From: Siphonodentalium dalli
Lineage: Eukaryota > Mollusca > Scaphopoda > Gadilida > Siphonodentaliidae
Length of the DNA: 64,000 nucleotides
Direction: 5' to 3'
Assembly (NCBI GenBank): GCA_032622095.1
Contig: CP136065.1
Span: 38,354,732 to 38,418,731, forward strand
The translations under genes and the position numbers were made by a program. Positions 11,808 to 23,030 of this stretch are shown in pieces (the first letter of the stretch is position 1; each line of letters starts with the position of its first letter). The notes below the pieces were generated by a model that was given only the letters and a program-made list of their open reading frames with translations, was not told the origin of the DNA and did no database searches.

Positions 11808-12164
11808 CATAAAAGGGTGACTGTACACTGAATGTGACCATTTATAGGACCATCTCCTATTATACTCAACAGAATATATGCAAGAAATGAATTAATTTGA
11901 GCCATGGATGAGTGCAATATACACTCGTTTACTTTATGAACGATGTAAAACAACATGGTAATTATAATGAAAATGAATTTATGGCTGGAGTCATTAACTC
12001 ATTTTCATTATAATTACCATGTTGTTTACATCATTCAAAGAGAACATGAGTGTATTTTGCACTCATCCATGGCTCAAATTCATTCATTTGTTGCATATAT
12101 TCTGTTGAGTATAAAAGGAGAGGGCTCTATAAATGGCCACATTCAGTGTACAGTCCCCCTTTAA
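11808..12164. mobile_element. F-family palindromic MITE, copy 2
   Basis: Same arms as copy 1 (GACTGTACACTGAATG ... CATTCAGTGTACAGTC). TTAA is intact only on the right (12161-12164); the left edge reads ACATAAAAGGG. It lies within 1 kb of copy 1 in the same fold-back form. Confidence 0.6.
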
Positions 12165-13180
12165 GATTGGGCCTCTCTTTACAGTACTTTTTGTATCGTT
12201 TCTGGGCAATAAAATAATAATTTTAAATCAAAGACACCAGTCAACAACCTTTTGTCACCAGAAATTGACTTTTCGTTCAATTTATTTTACATGAAAAAAA
12301 ATAGGTATATTGACTGGCTGTTGGTTCGGAATTTTTATTTTAGAGTGGAAACGATAGAAATTGTTTGCATCACTGAATTTGTCTGTTTTGTAACATGCCT
12401 CATAACCAGCTCTGCCAGTTATGAAAAGGTGTGTCAACAAAAATAAAGGATACATCTCACTGATCTAAGAAACAAAAATACTTCTTCCTTATAATTCCAA
12501 CTACTGGTGCACTGCATATTCTTGTAAATGCACCTTCGACATAATTTTTAATTTAACCAAAAAAGTGACAAAATGTTTGGAAACAATACAATATTAAAAA
12601 GAAAAGTAATAAAAATGGAAATATATATCACTCAAACTCAGTCAAGTATCTAAATACATTTGCATTTTAAAAACCAAACTATTGAAAAATAATTAAGTTG
12701 ATGTAATTATATATCAATAAAACTCACTCATGTCAAGTGCTACAGTTAAAAAAATTGGGACCTGAATCAGTTGTATAAGTCTGGATGCATGTTATATTGT
12801 CTGATGTCTGGAACTCACATGGGTTATAACACGAACATATCTGATTTTACAGGCACTGTATGATATCCAAAACCCAGCGTTGATTGTTGATTTTCGTTGT
12901 ACATACAATTTCATTGTAAATTCATTTGTTGATGAGAAATGATACCTGAAGATTGCAGTGGTCAAGAATAAATATAGTTAAAACATGTCTGGTAGTTTGT
13001 CTATTCCAATTAGTTCTGTTATAACCACAACCCCACCCACCAACATTTGCTGAACCGCTCAACTTCATAGGGTTTTCAGAGTTATCTTTCCTGGCTATAA
13101 AATAGTGATACGATTTTGGTTATTGTTTATTTTTTCATTTTTAAATTCTTGCAGTCTTATTTCATCAGATTAAAGATCAT
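12165..13180. other. AT-rich intergenic DNA without recognised feature
   Basis: No gene, RNA or repeated element supported. Confidence 0.45.
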
Positions 13181-13390
13181 GAGCCAGTGCATTCTCTTAT
13201 ATATTTGAGTCTCCAATAGGGAGCCTCGCATATATAAGAGAATGCACCGGCTTACAAGGTAAATATTGTTAGGCCAATTTATTCCCTTTTATATGTGATG
13301 CTTCCTATGGGAGACTCGCATATATAAGAGAATGCATTGGCACAGGGTTTTCGCAAAAATTCAGGAAGCTCCAGTCATGGAAGTGTTAAC
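13181..13390. mobile_element. decayed B-subfamily element
   Basis: Two diverged 70-bp palindromes (AGCCAGTGCATTCTCTTATA; ATAAGAGAATGCATTGGCAC) around a spacer of about 25 bp, followed by CATGGAAGTGTTAAC. Companion of 6569-6745. Confidence 0.5.
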
Positions 13391-13539
13391 TTAATAGTAT
13401 TGACCAAATAGTGGGGAAAAAAAACAACTTCACGCTATACCAGAAAAGGTAACTGAAATCGAGGGGGTAAACCCCACTTCTTGGAGAGGGAAAAAAAGGG
13501 TGTATACTGGATTGACTCTCCATCTGTTGGCATATATTT

Positions 13540-13745
13540 CAGCCATTGGTTATTGGACAGATAGAAATAGTCTTGGCAAAATTGTATATATGTGTCGCCA
13601 AGAGAGCGATTTATGTGACCTACATTTTTTGTTAGCATAAACACATTATTTTCGAAATCCGCATCTTGGATTTGTCAGATATGCAGACTTTTAATCTCAC
13701 TGCATGGTTGTCCTGAGGCACCCGATGAAAAAAATAGGTCATTTT
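13540..13745 (-). repeat. dispersed repeat Q, copy 1
   Basis: Shares GTCGCC(A)AGAG, TATGTGACCTACATTTTTT, TTAGCAT and ATTTGTCAGAT in the same order, but inverted, with 16860-17040. No termini defined. Confidence 0.45.
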
Positions 13746-14219
13746 TAGCTCAACTTGACTTGCCAAGTTCGAGCTCTTGCTATGGGTTGGTATCCATGTT
13801 TGTTTGTCGGTCACAATTTCCATTTATAGCATGGGCTACAATTGTAGGTTTCGATCTACAAACTCGGAACTTTAAAGTAAAAAAATATAACAATGTACCT
13901 CCTCAAATTTTTAATCAATAAATTAATAAAAACTCTTTTTGTTATCTTCCCGGAAGGCAGAAAAGAAATTTATGTAGCGTGGGTGGGAGTTATTTGTATG
14001 TATGGCAATTTCATGCTGTTTTGTTTTGGAAAAAAAATGGCATTCTAACTCCAAAGATGGCTGCCAATATGGTGGCCAGTATATGGGTGGAAATTGAGAA
14101 ATATGTAATAACACATGATTAAGGACAGGCCGATGATAAACTGCTACCGATCCACAGTCACGAACATTAAAGTGATAATATTACACAATGCGCCTAATGG
14201 CCCCAATTGTCATATCCCA

Positions 14220-15660
14220 TAACACACATTAACGGGATACCCCTATCTGTCCAATTCTTACGTTTCTACATTTGGAAAGTTGAGTACCCTGGTATACTTT
14301 GGTACACTGACCATTAAGTTGTCCACGGATTGAGCAATTAATTGAAGTGCTGAATTTGACACCATCTCATCTTACACTAGAACACAAACAGGTGTATGTG
14401 AACATACATGCATCATAATCAGGTCACTGGGCGGAGTGTTTAAATGGAATATATTTACTTGGGTATACTGGGTACTACTCATGCAATTCCAGGTATATAT
14501 CAGTAAATTGGAATTCAGGCTATTGCTAGCCGGTATAAGGATTCACACACCTCTATTAAATGTTATTCGGGATTCAAATAAAAGGAGAATGGTTCGTGAC
14601 TTTGACATATAAAAAGCACCAATATACTACCATGGTAGTACAATGGTACATTACCATGGTAGTACAATGGTACTTGATCATGGTAGTACTATCGTACTTT
14701 ACCATGGTAGTACTATCGTACTTTTTACTATGGTACTGACACGAGCGATAACTATATTTCACATAGCACACAACGCAATTGAGGTGTTTTCTGTCTCTTT
14801 TTGTGAGAAGAACATCATATTTTGTTAGTTAACCCTTTACCCAACAGAACGGCCCTGTGCCAATGCATTCTCTTATATATGCGAGTCGACCATAGGTCGC
14901 CTCGCATATATAAGAGAATGCATTGGCTTAACACATTACAAATTATAAAATTGTTAAATAATGTATGAAAAAATGGTAAAAAGTGTTAAAAAAAGATTTT
15001 TTTAGGCCAATGCATTCTCTTATATATGCGAGGCGACCTATGGTCGACTCGCATATATAAGAGAATGCATTGGCACAGGGCATAACTGTAACTATCACAG
15101 TGTGGCCAAGGAGCCGGTTCCAATGATATCCATATTTGTATGGTTCTATTGAGACAGACCGAAGATATTTTAGGCTGTTGAAGCTTTATTTGGCCGGTTT
15201 GTCGGGTAAAGGGTTAATCAGTGCAAAACAATTGTACCCGGTGTCATACTCAAAAGTTAACAGAGTAGGACAGGAGTACTATTATAACTAAGTCGGCTAA
15301 TACTAGAAGAGTTTAGCATCTAGGTAATCAATCACATAGCATTATTGACTTCTAATCTGTTGTCTCAAATTTTAAGACTTTGGTAGATTACTTGGGTTCG
15401 TGCATCAGGGTATACATAAGTACAATACCCTTGTAAAATGCCCAAATACCTATCTACCCATATAGAAAGATATCCCATAGGAAACAAATACGTTGGTAAA
15501 GTACGCTGGTGAATGTACCCAGGTAAATGGGCATTTTACAAAGGGATTGTGCCCACGTTGTCATGTATGTATACCACGGTGAACGTATACCATGTATACA
15601 TTGTTATGTACCAAGGTAAACCCTTGTACTTCTACCCAAGTTTACCCAAGTCATTTGGAC
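14220..15660. repeat. TACCATGGTA / TACCCAAGT repeat-rich tract, interrupted by a B element
   Basis: Dense short direct and inverted motifs: ACCATGGTAGTACAATGGTA repeated about every 29-35 bp at 14627-14740, and GGTATAC/TACCCAAGT motifs at 14280-14500 and 15400-15660, with a hairpin pairing 15427-15460 and 15515-15550 (CCTTGTAAAATGCCCA). B copy 4 sits in the middle. Probably one older element split by that insertion. Confidence 0.4.
14829..15217. mobile_element. B-family piggyBac-like MITE, copy 4
   Basis: TTAA at 14829-14832 and 15214-15217; termini CCCTTTACCC(A/G)ACA; double palindrome on the left as in copy 1. Confidence 0.75.
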
Positions 15661-16019
15661 AACCTATATGTTAAACAATTGCACATATATTTAAACCTAT
15701 ATATTAAATAGTGATTTAGCAGTATATCAACGGCCGTTGTGTTAAGCACAACATTTAGCAAGTAAGCGCGCGTTCTATGTTCGTTATATATGCCTCATAT
15801 ATATAGCACCATCTGGCGCCTCTTAGCTTTAGGGGTATGGTTGATTTTTTCTGCCTTTAAGCTGCTTTAAGAGCAGAAAAAATAGTGCGGTCAACAGCGA
15901 TAAGTGATATTAAAATGTATAGCCAATTGGCAGTTGTAGTTCCCATATAAAATAATTGGGCACAACCGTATTACTTTAGGTTTTACAAGAAACGAAATTA
16001 TTCCTAATGGCATTATGCA

Positions 16020-16650
16020 TGGCGCGCGCCGAATGTGCACCAATAGTCGCGCTTGTGTCGCTTTCGGCGCGCGCCAATACTTGCGAGATATCATATGTCA
16101 CCCGTCATATCAAATCCAGTCGTAAGTCGGGATTTTTTTACCCTGTGCCAATGCATTCTCTTATATATGCGAGTCGACCATAGGTCGCCTCGCATATATA
16201 AGAGAATGCATTGGCCTAACAATTTTTTACAATTTTAATAATTTGTTCTTGTATTCTTTAACAATTTTATAATTTCACCCATACATAGCCCCAGACAAAC
16301 ATGAGCAGACGACACTCTTCTATATGCTTCTATATACGTGTGGGGCTCCCTGCAGGGTAATGGATGTTTTTTTATTTTATGTCCTAAAAATTGTAAGAAA
16401 CATTTATTTAAAAAAAATGATAAAAAAAATTGTTAGGCCAATGCATTCTCTTATATATGCGAGGCGACCTATGGTCGACTCGCATATATAAGAGAATGCA
16501 TTGGCACAGGGTAAAAAAAATCCCGACTTACGACTGGATTTTATATGGCGGGTCACATATGTTTTGGTGCGCGCCGAAAGCGCCAAAATGTGCGATATTA
16601 TGGCGCACATTTTAATTGTCGCTTTCGGCGCGCCATTACATGGGAAGTGG
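16020..16650. mobile_element. inverted repeat D carrying a solo B-core (C) element
   Basis: Arms about 16055-16140 and 16512-16600 pair (CGCGCGCC, CACATATG/CATATGTCACC, TCCAGTCGTAAGTCGGGATT). Between them, exactly at the dyad centre, lies the double palindrome of the B family (16141-16511) without the TTAA/CCCTTTACCC ends. It is bounded here by CCCTGTGCC ... GGCACAGGG and TA on each side. Confidence 0.6.
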
Positions 16651-16859
16651 CCCTAATAGTAGTGGGTGAATCTTAATAATTATTCTTCTCCCCCTAAATT
16701 TATTTGACATCACATGACGTCATAACTCATTCCGAGATGCAATGCTTAAATGTATTACCTTACTCTGGCCATCGCCCCTACTCAGGTATCAAAACGGGTC
16801 TAATATCTAGTGTCGAAATGTGTGAATATACTCTGTCAAGTATGACGGCTTTATTTAAA

Positions 16860-17045
16860 AAATGACCGATTTTTTCATCAGATATCCCAAGAAAACCACG
16901 CGGTGAGGATAAAAATCCCCACATCTGACAAATTCAACATACGGATCCAGAAAAGTTAATTATTAATGCTAACCAAAAAAAAAAAAAAAATGTAGGTCAC
17001 ATAAATTCCCTCTCGAGGCGACACCTATGTCCATTTTTTGCCTGG
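16860..17045 (+). repeat. dispersed repeat Q, copy 2
   Basis: Inverted relative to 13540-13745; see shared ATGTAGGTCACATAAAT and GAGGCGACAC segments. Contains an A(16) run. Confidence 0.45.
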
Positions 17046-17099
17046 ACATGCAAACAAGGTGCAAGTAACTGTAAAACCTCCAAACTCGAAGGGTTCAGT

Positions 17100-17551
17100 T
17101 TCACAGGGAACTTTTTTAAGTTTTGACAGATAACCTTTTAAAGTCGAAAAAAATAACGCGGGGAATATATGTTAGTTATTATCTGTTCCTTTATAATGTA
17201 TAATTCGTTGTAGGTGAAGGTACCAACTCGAAATTGCATGCTTTTACGTGACTTTTGTGAGCCTATATCGCAATAAACATTGGAGAAATGCCATAATTGC
17301 AAGCGACGCGAAGCAAAATCACCCACAAAGTCACTTAAATCGTGAAATTACGAGTTGGGACATTCACCTAAGTGAAATACATTATTAAGGAACAGATAAC
17401 AACTGAGAAATATATTCCCTGCATGTGTTATTTTTTCGACTTTATAATGTTTCCTGTCAAAACTTCAAAAAATTCCCAGGTTTTGTACTGGTGGAATATA
17501 TATGATCTCTACGGGCGTTAGCCAGAGTAAAGATTCATGGCATGAGCTAGT
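17100..17551. mobile_element. R-family inverted-repeat element, copy 1
   Basis: Two arms of about 200 bp pair around about 17300. They share TTTTGACAG, TTATTATCTGTTCCTT, CAACTCG and CACAAAGTCA motifs, and the right end reads GGGCGTTAGCCAGAGT and TTCATGGCATGA. Homologous to 28073-28596 and 60695-61201. The left end is truncated. Confidence 0.55.
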
Positions 17552-17726
17552 GAGTCATGGGCTCAGTATGAGGTGGGATTGCTTCGTAATTCGCGTGAAA
17601 ATTTTCTAAATTATTAATAGGATGGCGATGTTAGTATCGTTGAGATGTCCCTCATCTCGGATAAGATGGTATCACCCCATGTTGAATCTCAGTTAACAGG
17701 GGTGTTTCACTCAATCCCAGTGAACA

Positions 17727-17741
17727 GGGGGGGGGGGGGGG
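17727..17741 (+). repeat. poly-G run
   Basis: G(14-15). Similar runs at about 3141-3154 and 32309-32322. Confidence 0.7.
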
Positions 17742-18009
17742 TGGTGTAATAATACTAAATATATCAGTTCATAAAATATGTGATGAAGCACATATGTTTC
17801 AACTTTCACACTTCAATGCTATCTATTTTCATCACTTTTGTCAATATATAGTAATCTGCCCAACTGCCTCACTGGCTTTGTCAAAGGTTCCACGCATCAG
17901 CAATTGGCTGCACCCATTTCATCTTCATGGTTTCATAATTTTATTTAATTCCGGTTACCATTTAAGAGGGAGAATGAACACTGCATATCAAAGGGATTGG
18001 GGGCGTGCA

Positions 18010-18462
18010 AGTCTGAGTTTAGTGTGCCTGTCATTTGCAGAATGAGGTCCACAGAGGGTGAATTTGGTGATGCTATCCCGCACAGCGGGCTATCATAACA
18101 AAATTCACCCTCTGGGGACCTCATTCTGCATGGCCTCATATGCTATGGGAGACATAGACTCAGATTGAAGTTCTAAAATGGTGAATATTGCGATGTACAC
18201 CCATTGGGAACCTCGATTATGCAATGTGTCGTCTGCCAATTTGGGGATATAGAGAAACTAAGCTAAAAATAAATAAAATCTATGTAATGAAGTTTCTATA
18301 GAAATTTGATAATAAAGAAACTTTCCAGAGAAGATGAGGCCTACGCAGAATGAGGTCCCCAGATGGTGAATTTAGTGATTCTAGCCCGCTATGCGGGATA
18401 GCGTCACTATATACCCTTGTGGGACCTCATTCTGCAAATGACAGGCGCACTAAGGTCAGGCT
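18010..18462. mobile_element. A-family two-hairpin MITE, copy 2
   Basis: Cleanest A copy. The terminal arms extend outside the hairpins (AGTCTGAGTTTAGTGTGCCT at the left; inverted AGCCTGACCTTAGTGCGCCT at the right, with GTCATTTGCAGAATGAGG on both sides). GGGCGTG is found just outside both ends (18001-18007 and 18465-18471) as a possible target duplication. Confidence 0.7.
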
Positions 18463-18797
18463 TTGGGCGTGACACCCTCTGATAAATACTGGAAATCGGT
18501 CTTGAATTTCGCTCATGTCTGCATGGGATCAAACCTATATGACAGCCCGGAGCTATCAGATTTCGAGTTTTGAAATCTGTTATTTTCACCATCTCGAATA
18601 TTTGGCGGCCTGGCAAATATTCGATGAATGCCGTCCGACATACTCTCGATACCAAATTATGTTGAACAAAATGTTGATATATAACACTTTTAGGGAAATC
18701 ATATTTGACAGTGGTTAGCATTATTTGTCAAATCGGATTGAGTTTTCACCTATTGTCACCACATATACTATACAGAAGAAGCCCTTTATCCGAGAAA

Positions 18798-19455
18798 AGC
18801 CTGGATATAGTGTGTCTAACATTTACAGAATAAGGTCCCCAGAGGGTGAATTTAGTGACATTATCCCACACGGTGGGCTAGACTCACTAAATTTACCATC
18901 AGGGAACCTCGTTCTCCTTTAACCCTTTACCCAACAAACCGGCCAAAACCGGCCAAATAAAGCTTCAACAGCCTAAAATATATTCGGTCTGTCTCAATAA
19001 AACCATACAAATATGGATATCATTGGAACCGGCTCCTTGACCACATTGTGATAGTTACAGTTATGCCCTGTGCCAATGCATTCTCTTATATATGCGAGTC
19101 GACCATAGGTCGCCTCGCATATATAAGAGAATGCATTGGCCTAAAAAAAATCTTTTTTTACCATTTTTTCTTACATTCTTTAACAATTTTATAATTTTTA
19201 ATGTGTTAAGCCAATGCATTCTCTTATATATGCGAGGCGACCTATGGTCGACTCGCATATATAAGAGAATTCATTGGCACAGGGCCGTTCTGTTGGGTAA
19301 AGGGTTATAGGCATCACCTGCTATGTGAAGTTCGTGATGTTCACCCTTTAGTCACATTGAGTATGCATGTTATCCTCTGCAAATTAGGGGATGTATAAAC
19401 TGAACAGAGGGGAAAAGTATTAAACTAAAACAATACTATATACCCAGGCTTGCTC
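18798..19455. mobile_element. A-family MITE, copy 4, split by a B element
   Basis: Left hairpin at 18826-18915 and right spacer/end at 19309-19455 (CTCTGCAAATTAGGGGATGT, then ATACCCAGGCTTGCTC). The inner segment 18919-19308 is B copy 5. The A element must be older than that B insertion. The right hairpin of this copy is missing. Confidence 0.6.
18919..19308. mobile_element. B-family piggyBac-like MITE, copy 5, nested in A copy 4
   Basis: TTAA at 18919-18922, right flank TTAT (one base changed), termini CCCTTTACCCAACA. Same orientation as copy 2. Confidence 0.75.
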
Positions 19456-19919
19456 AGAGATTTGAATGCATATACCAGTCTGCTGAACATATTCCGTTCA
19501 AACGACATTACTGCAAGCACATGTGCACTGCATTGTGATTTAACAACAGCCATTATGTTTTTTTCTTCAATATTCGAATGATAGAAACCAGATTACAATG
19601 CACAGTGTAATGTATTATCTGATCATTCCACACTACGCGACAGACAATAATGAATATTGTGGCTATTACTAGGACAAATAGCCGATAATACTCCTAGCGC
19701 GTGCCATCTGTCGCATTTACAGACAAACAGATGTCTACTAGAACAATTAAAACTGTGCATTCACTGCAGTTGGTGCGCCGTTGTCTCTTCGTATTAATAT
19801 TGCACCTCATCTGACTTGCATGAGATAAGGCATTAGCGAGAACAAGTCATCGTTTTGTTTGATTCTTATCACTGTCTGTGGTGTTAGTGATTGAATGCAT
19901 GTCATGTTTCATCTCCCAG

Positions 19920-20215
19920 CATGAGTGCTCTATATTACTATCTATAATGCATGTTTCGCAGCAGCCGACATCGATTTTCCAGTCTGATAGGGCGAAATGG
20001 CCGTCTGTCGTCTGCGACTGTCGTTGATTGAATAATATTCCAATATTTACCAACAGAAAGATTTCCGCGGGCCATGATCGTTTTTGTGTCTCGCTGTTCC
20101 TGCTATATATACGTCGGGTCCCAGACACAATTTGCAGGCGGCTGTCGGAGTTTGATCGCTTATTCGACAAGCACCATTAAAGCGAGTGTCAACGTTGTGT
20201 CATATATGTAAGAGT
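19920..20215 (+). repeat. dispersed repeat flanking the Helitron array, left copy
   Basis: Shares CCAATATTTACCAACA, AAAGATTTC and TTTTTGTGTCTCG blocks, in the same order and orientation, with 27590-27800 on the other side of the Helitron array. Diverged. Confidence 0.45.
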
Positions 20216-20283
20216 CGGAAACATCCTGTGTCGCTCCATGTTAACCACAGTGACGTGGTGACAGAGGGCACTAGTATATCATA

Positions 20284-21022
20284 TCTATATCATATATATT
20301 TTGAAGACCTCTGTTTGTCTGTCTGTATGTATGTCATTTATACAAATCTACGATTCTCGACCGATCGGGACGAAACTTGGCACGTGTGTGTAGTTTGACC
20401 AGGCGGTCGTCGTTGTCGCATTGGCGAGTCCGTGCGGCATCCGCTTCGCGCATGCGCAGACGAGATCTCGGAAACGGGTGGAGCTATCGACTTGAAATTT
20501 GCTATGTGAATGTATCTTGCCCCGGATACGAATTTTATCGGGTCGCCGAGCCCGTGCGACGCCAGCTTCGCACATGCGCAAACGATCTCGGAAACGGGTG
20601 GAGCTATCGACTTGAAATTTGGTATGTGAATGTATCTTTCGCCAGCTTTTATCGGGTCGCCGACGCCAGCTTCGCGCATGCGCAGACGATATCTCGTAAA
20701 CGGGTCGAGCTATCGACTTGAAATTTGGTATGTGAATGTATCTTGCCCCGGATACAAATTTTATCGGGTCGCCGAGCCCGTGCGACGCCAGCTTCGCACA
20801 TGCGCAAACGATCTCGGAAACGGGTGGAGCTATCGACTTGAAATTTTGTATGTGAATGTATCTTTCCCCGGATACGAATTTTATCGGGTCACCGAGCCCG
20901 TGCGACGCCAGCTTCGCGCATGCGCAGACCAGATCTCGAAACGGGTAGAGCTATCGACTTGAAATTTGGTTTTTTGAATAGCCCCGATGAATAGCCCGGA
21001 CAACGTCGGGCTCATCGGCTAG
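20284..21022 (+). mobile_element. Helitron-like element 1 of head-to-tail array
   Basis: Starts at TCTATATCATATATATTTTG after an A. Ends with a stem-loop (GCCCG / CGGGC at about 20994-21011), a short spacer and CTAG at 21019-21022 followed by T. These are the terminal features of Helitrons (5' TC, 3' hairpin plus CTRR, insertion between A and T). Internally five copies of a monomer of about 120 bp (GGAAACGGGTGGAGCTATCG, GAATGTATCTT, TTTTATCGGGTCGCCGAG) occupy 20440-20960. No Rep/helicase frame, so non-autonomous. Confidence 0.65.
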
Positions 21023-21871
21023 TCTTCTATCTCTTCTATATATTTTGAGAACTCCGTGTATTCGAGAGATAGCCCACACCCTCCGGACCTCAATGATATG
21101 ATCGTGAATGAGTATTGATATACCCCACTAAACTTTGACAAACACCAGTAATGGTGTGTAGATCATTTACATATATCTCCTATATATTTTGATACAATCT
21201 ATCTAATTTACATATCTCTCTTATATATTTATGTTTGTGTGTGTGTTGTACTTCATACAAATCTACGATTCTCGACCGATCTGGACGAAACTTGGTACGT
21301 GTGTGTAGTTTGACCAGGCGGTGGTCGTTGTCGTATTGGCGAGCCCGTGCGACGCCCGTGCAGCGCAGCGCAGACGAGATCTCGGAAACGGGTGGAGCTA
21401 TCGATTTGAAATTTGCTATGTGAATGTATCTTGCGCCGGTTACAAATTTTATCGGGTCGCCGAGCCCGTGCGACGCCCGTGCAGCGCATGCGCAGACGAG
21501 ATCTCGGAAACGGGTGGAGCTATCGACTTGAAATTTGCTATGTGAATGTATCTTGCGCCGGGTACAAATTTTATCGGGTCGCCGAGCCCGTGCGACGCCC
21601 GTGCAGCGCATGCGCAGACGAGATCTCGGAAACGGGTGGAGCTATCGACTTTAAATTTGCTATGTGAATGTATCTTGCGCCGGGTACAAATTTTATCGGG
21701 TCGCCGAGCCCGTGCGACGCCAGCTTCGCGCATGCGCAAACCAGATCTCGGAAACGGGTGGAGCTACAGGGTACAAATTTTTCTTATTGAAACGCGTGGA
21801 GCTAAAAATTAAAAAAAAATATAAAAATGTCATGTTTCGGACAAGCCGCCGGTGGCGGGCTAACCTGCTAG
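21023..21871 (+). mobile_element. Helitron-like element 2
   Basis: Begins TCTTCTATCTCTTCTATATA directly after the CTAG of element 1 and ends CTAG at 21868-21871, preceded by the GC hairpin GCCGCCGGTGGCGGGC. Contains four monomers of about 120 bp (21370-21780). A second 5'-end-like motif at about 21178 (CTCCTATATATTTTGATAC) suggests a nested or composite start. Confidence 0.65.
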
Positions 21872-23030
21872 TCTATACTATATATTTTGAGACTTCGTAT
21901 ATATGTGTGTATATATGTGTGTATATATGTGTGTGTGTACTTCATAGAATCCAAAACGCGTGTACAGATTGAGATCAAATTTTGTATGTAAGTGTAAAAT
22001 CCCACAGACACCGCCGTAGATGTGTTTTCGAGAAGCCCTGAGCACCCTTTATCCACTCCCAGTCATCGAAATCAGCTCAAACGGCACGGCCGGGGTTAAT
22101 AACGTCATTATATATATATATGAAGTCAGAGTCTCCAAAGTTATACCGGAACAAACACGTGTTTACGTCGTCTTGGGGGTCCACGATGGGAGTCTGACTT
22201 CAATGCAATGTTATCGCTCGAAACACGTGTTTACTTCGTGTTGAGGTTCACGATGGGAGTCTGACAATTGTTATCGCTCGAAATAGTACATTAGGACGGG
22301 AACGGCTCAAACTCAAACTTCATATCTAAGGGTAAAATACCACGTACGATGTCGTCCACGCGTTTTCCAGAAGCTCCGAGCACCCGTACTCCACTCCCAG
22401 TCATAAAAATCAGCTCAAACGGCACGGCCGGGGTTAATAACGTCATTATATATATATATACGAAGTCAACGTTATTAGCATCTGCATTGAGTGCATTTCC
22501 TAGAACGCAACACGTGTTTTACGTCGTCTTGAGGTTCACGATGGGAGTCATTTCAATGCAATGTTATCGCTCGAAACACGTGTTTACTTCGTGTTGAGGT
22601 TCACGATGGGAGTCTGACATTTCAATGCAATGTTATCGCTCGAAATATTATGCAGAAAGGCAGATCTCGGAAACGGGTGGAGCTATCGACCTGAAATTTG
22701 CTATGTGAATGTATCTTGCACCGGGTACAAATTTTATCGGGTCGCCGAGGCCATGCGACGCCCGTGCAGCGCATGCGCAGACGAGATATCGGAAACGGGT
22801 GGAGCTATCGACTTGAAATTTGCTATGTGAATGTATCTTGGGCCGGGTACAAATTTGATCGGGTCGCCGAGCCCGTGCGAAGCCAGCTTCGCGCATGCGC
22901 AGACCAGATCTCGGAAACGGGTGGAGCTACCGGGTACAATTTTTTCTTATTGAAACGCGTGGAGCTAAAAATTAAAAAAAAATATAAACAATGTTTCGGA
23001 CAAGCCGCCGGTGGCGGGCTACCCTGCTAG
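21872..23030 (+). mobile_element. Helitron-like element 3
   Basis: TCTATACTATATATTTTGAG at the left, GCCGCCGGTGGCGGGC hairpin and CTAG 23027-23030 at the right, 1159 bp. Internal order: TG/TA microsatellite, a unit with AAACGGCACGGCCGGGGTTA used twice, ATGTTATCGCTCGAAA repeats, then two to three monomers of the 120-bp type. Nearly identical to element 4. Confidence 0.7.

Noticed and set aside
18407-18721. 104-codon minus-strand frame
   Set aside because: Overlaps the right A hairpin and short palindromes (GAATATTTGGCGGCC); no recognisable domain.
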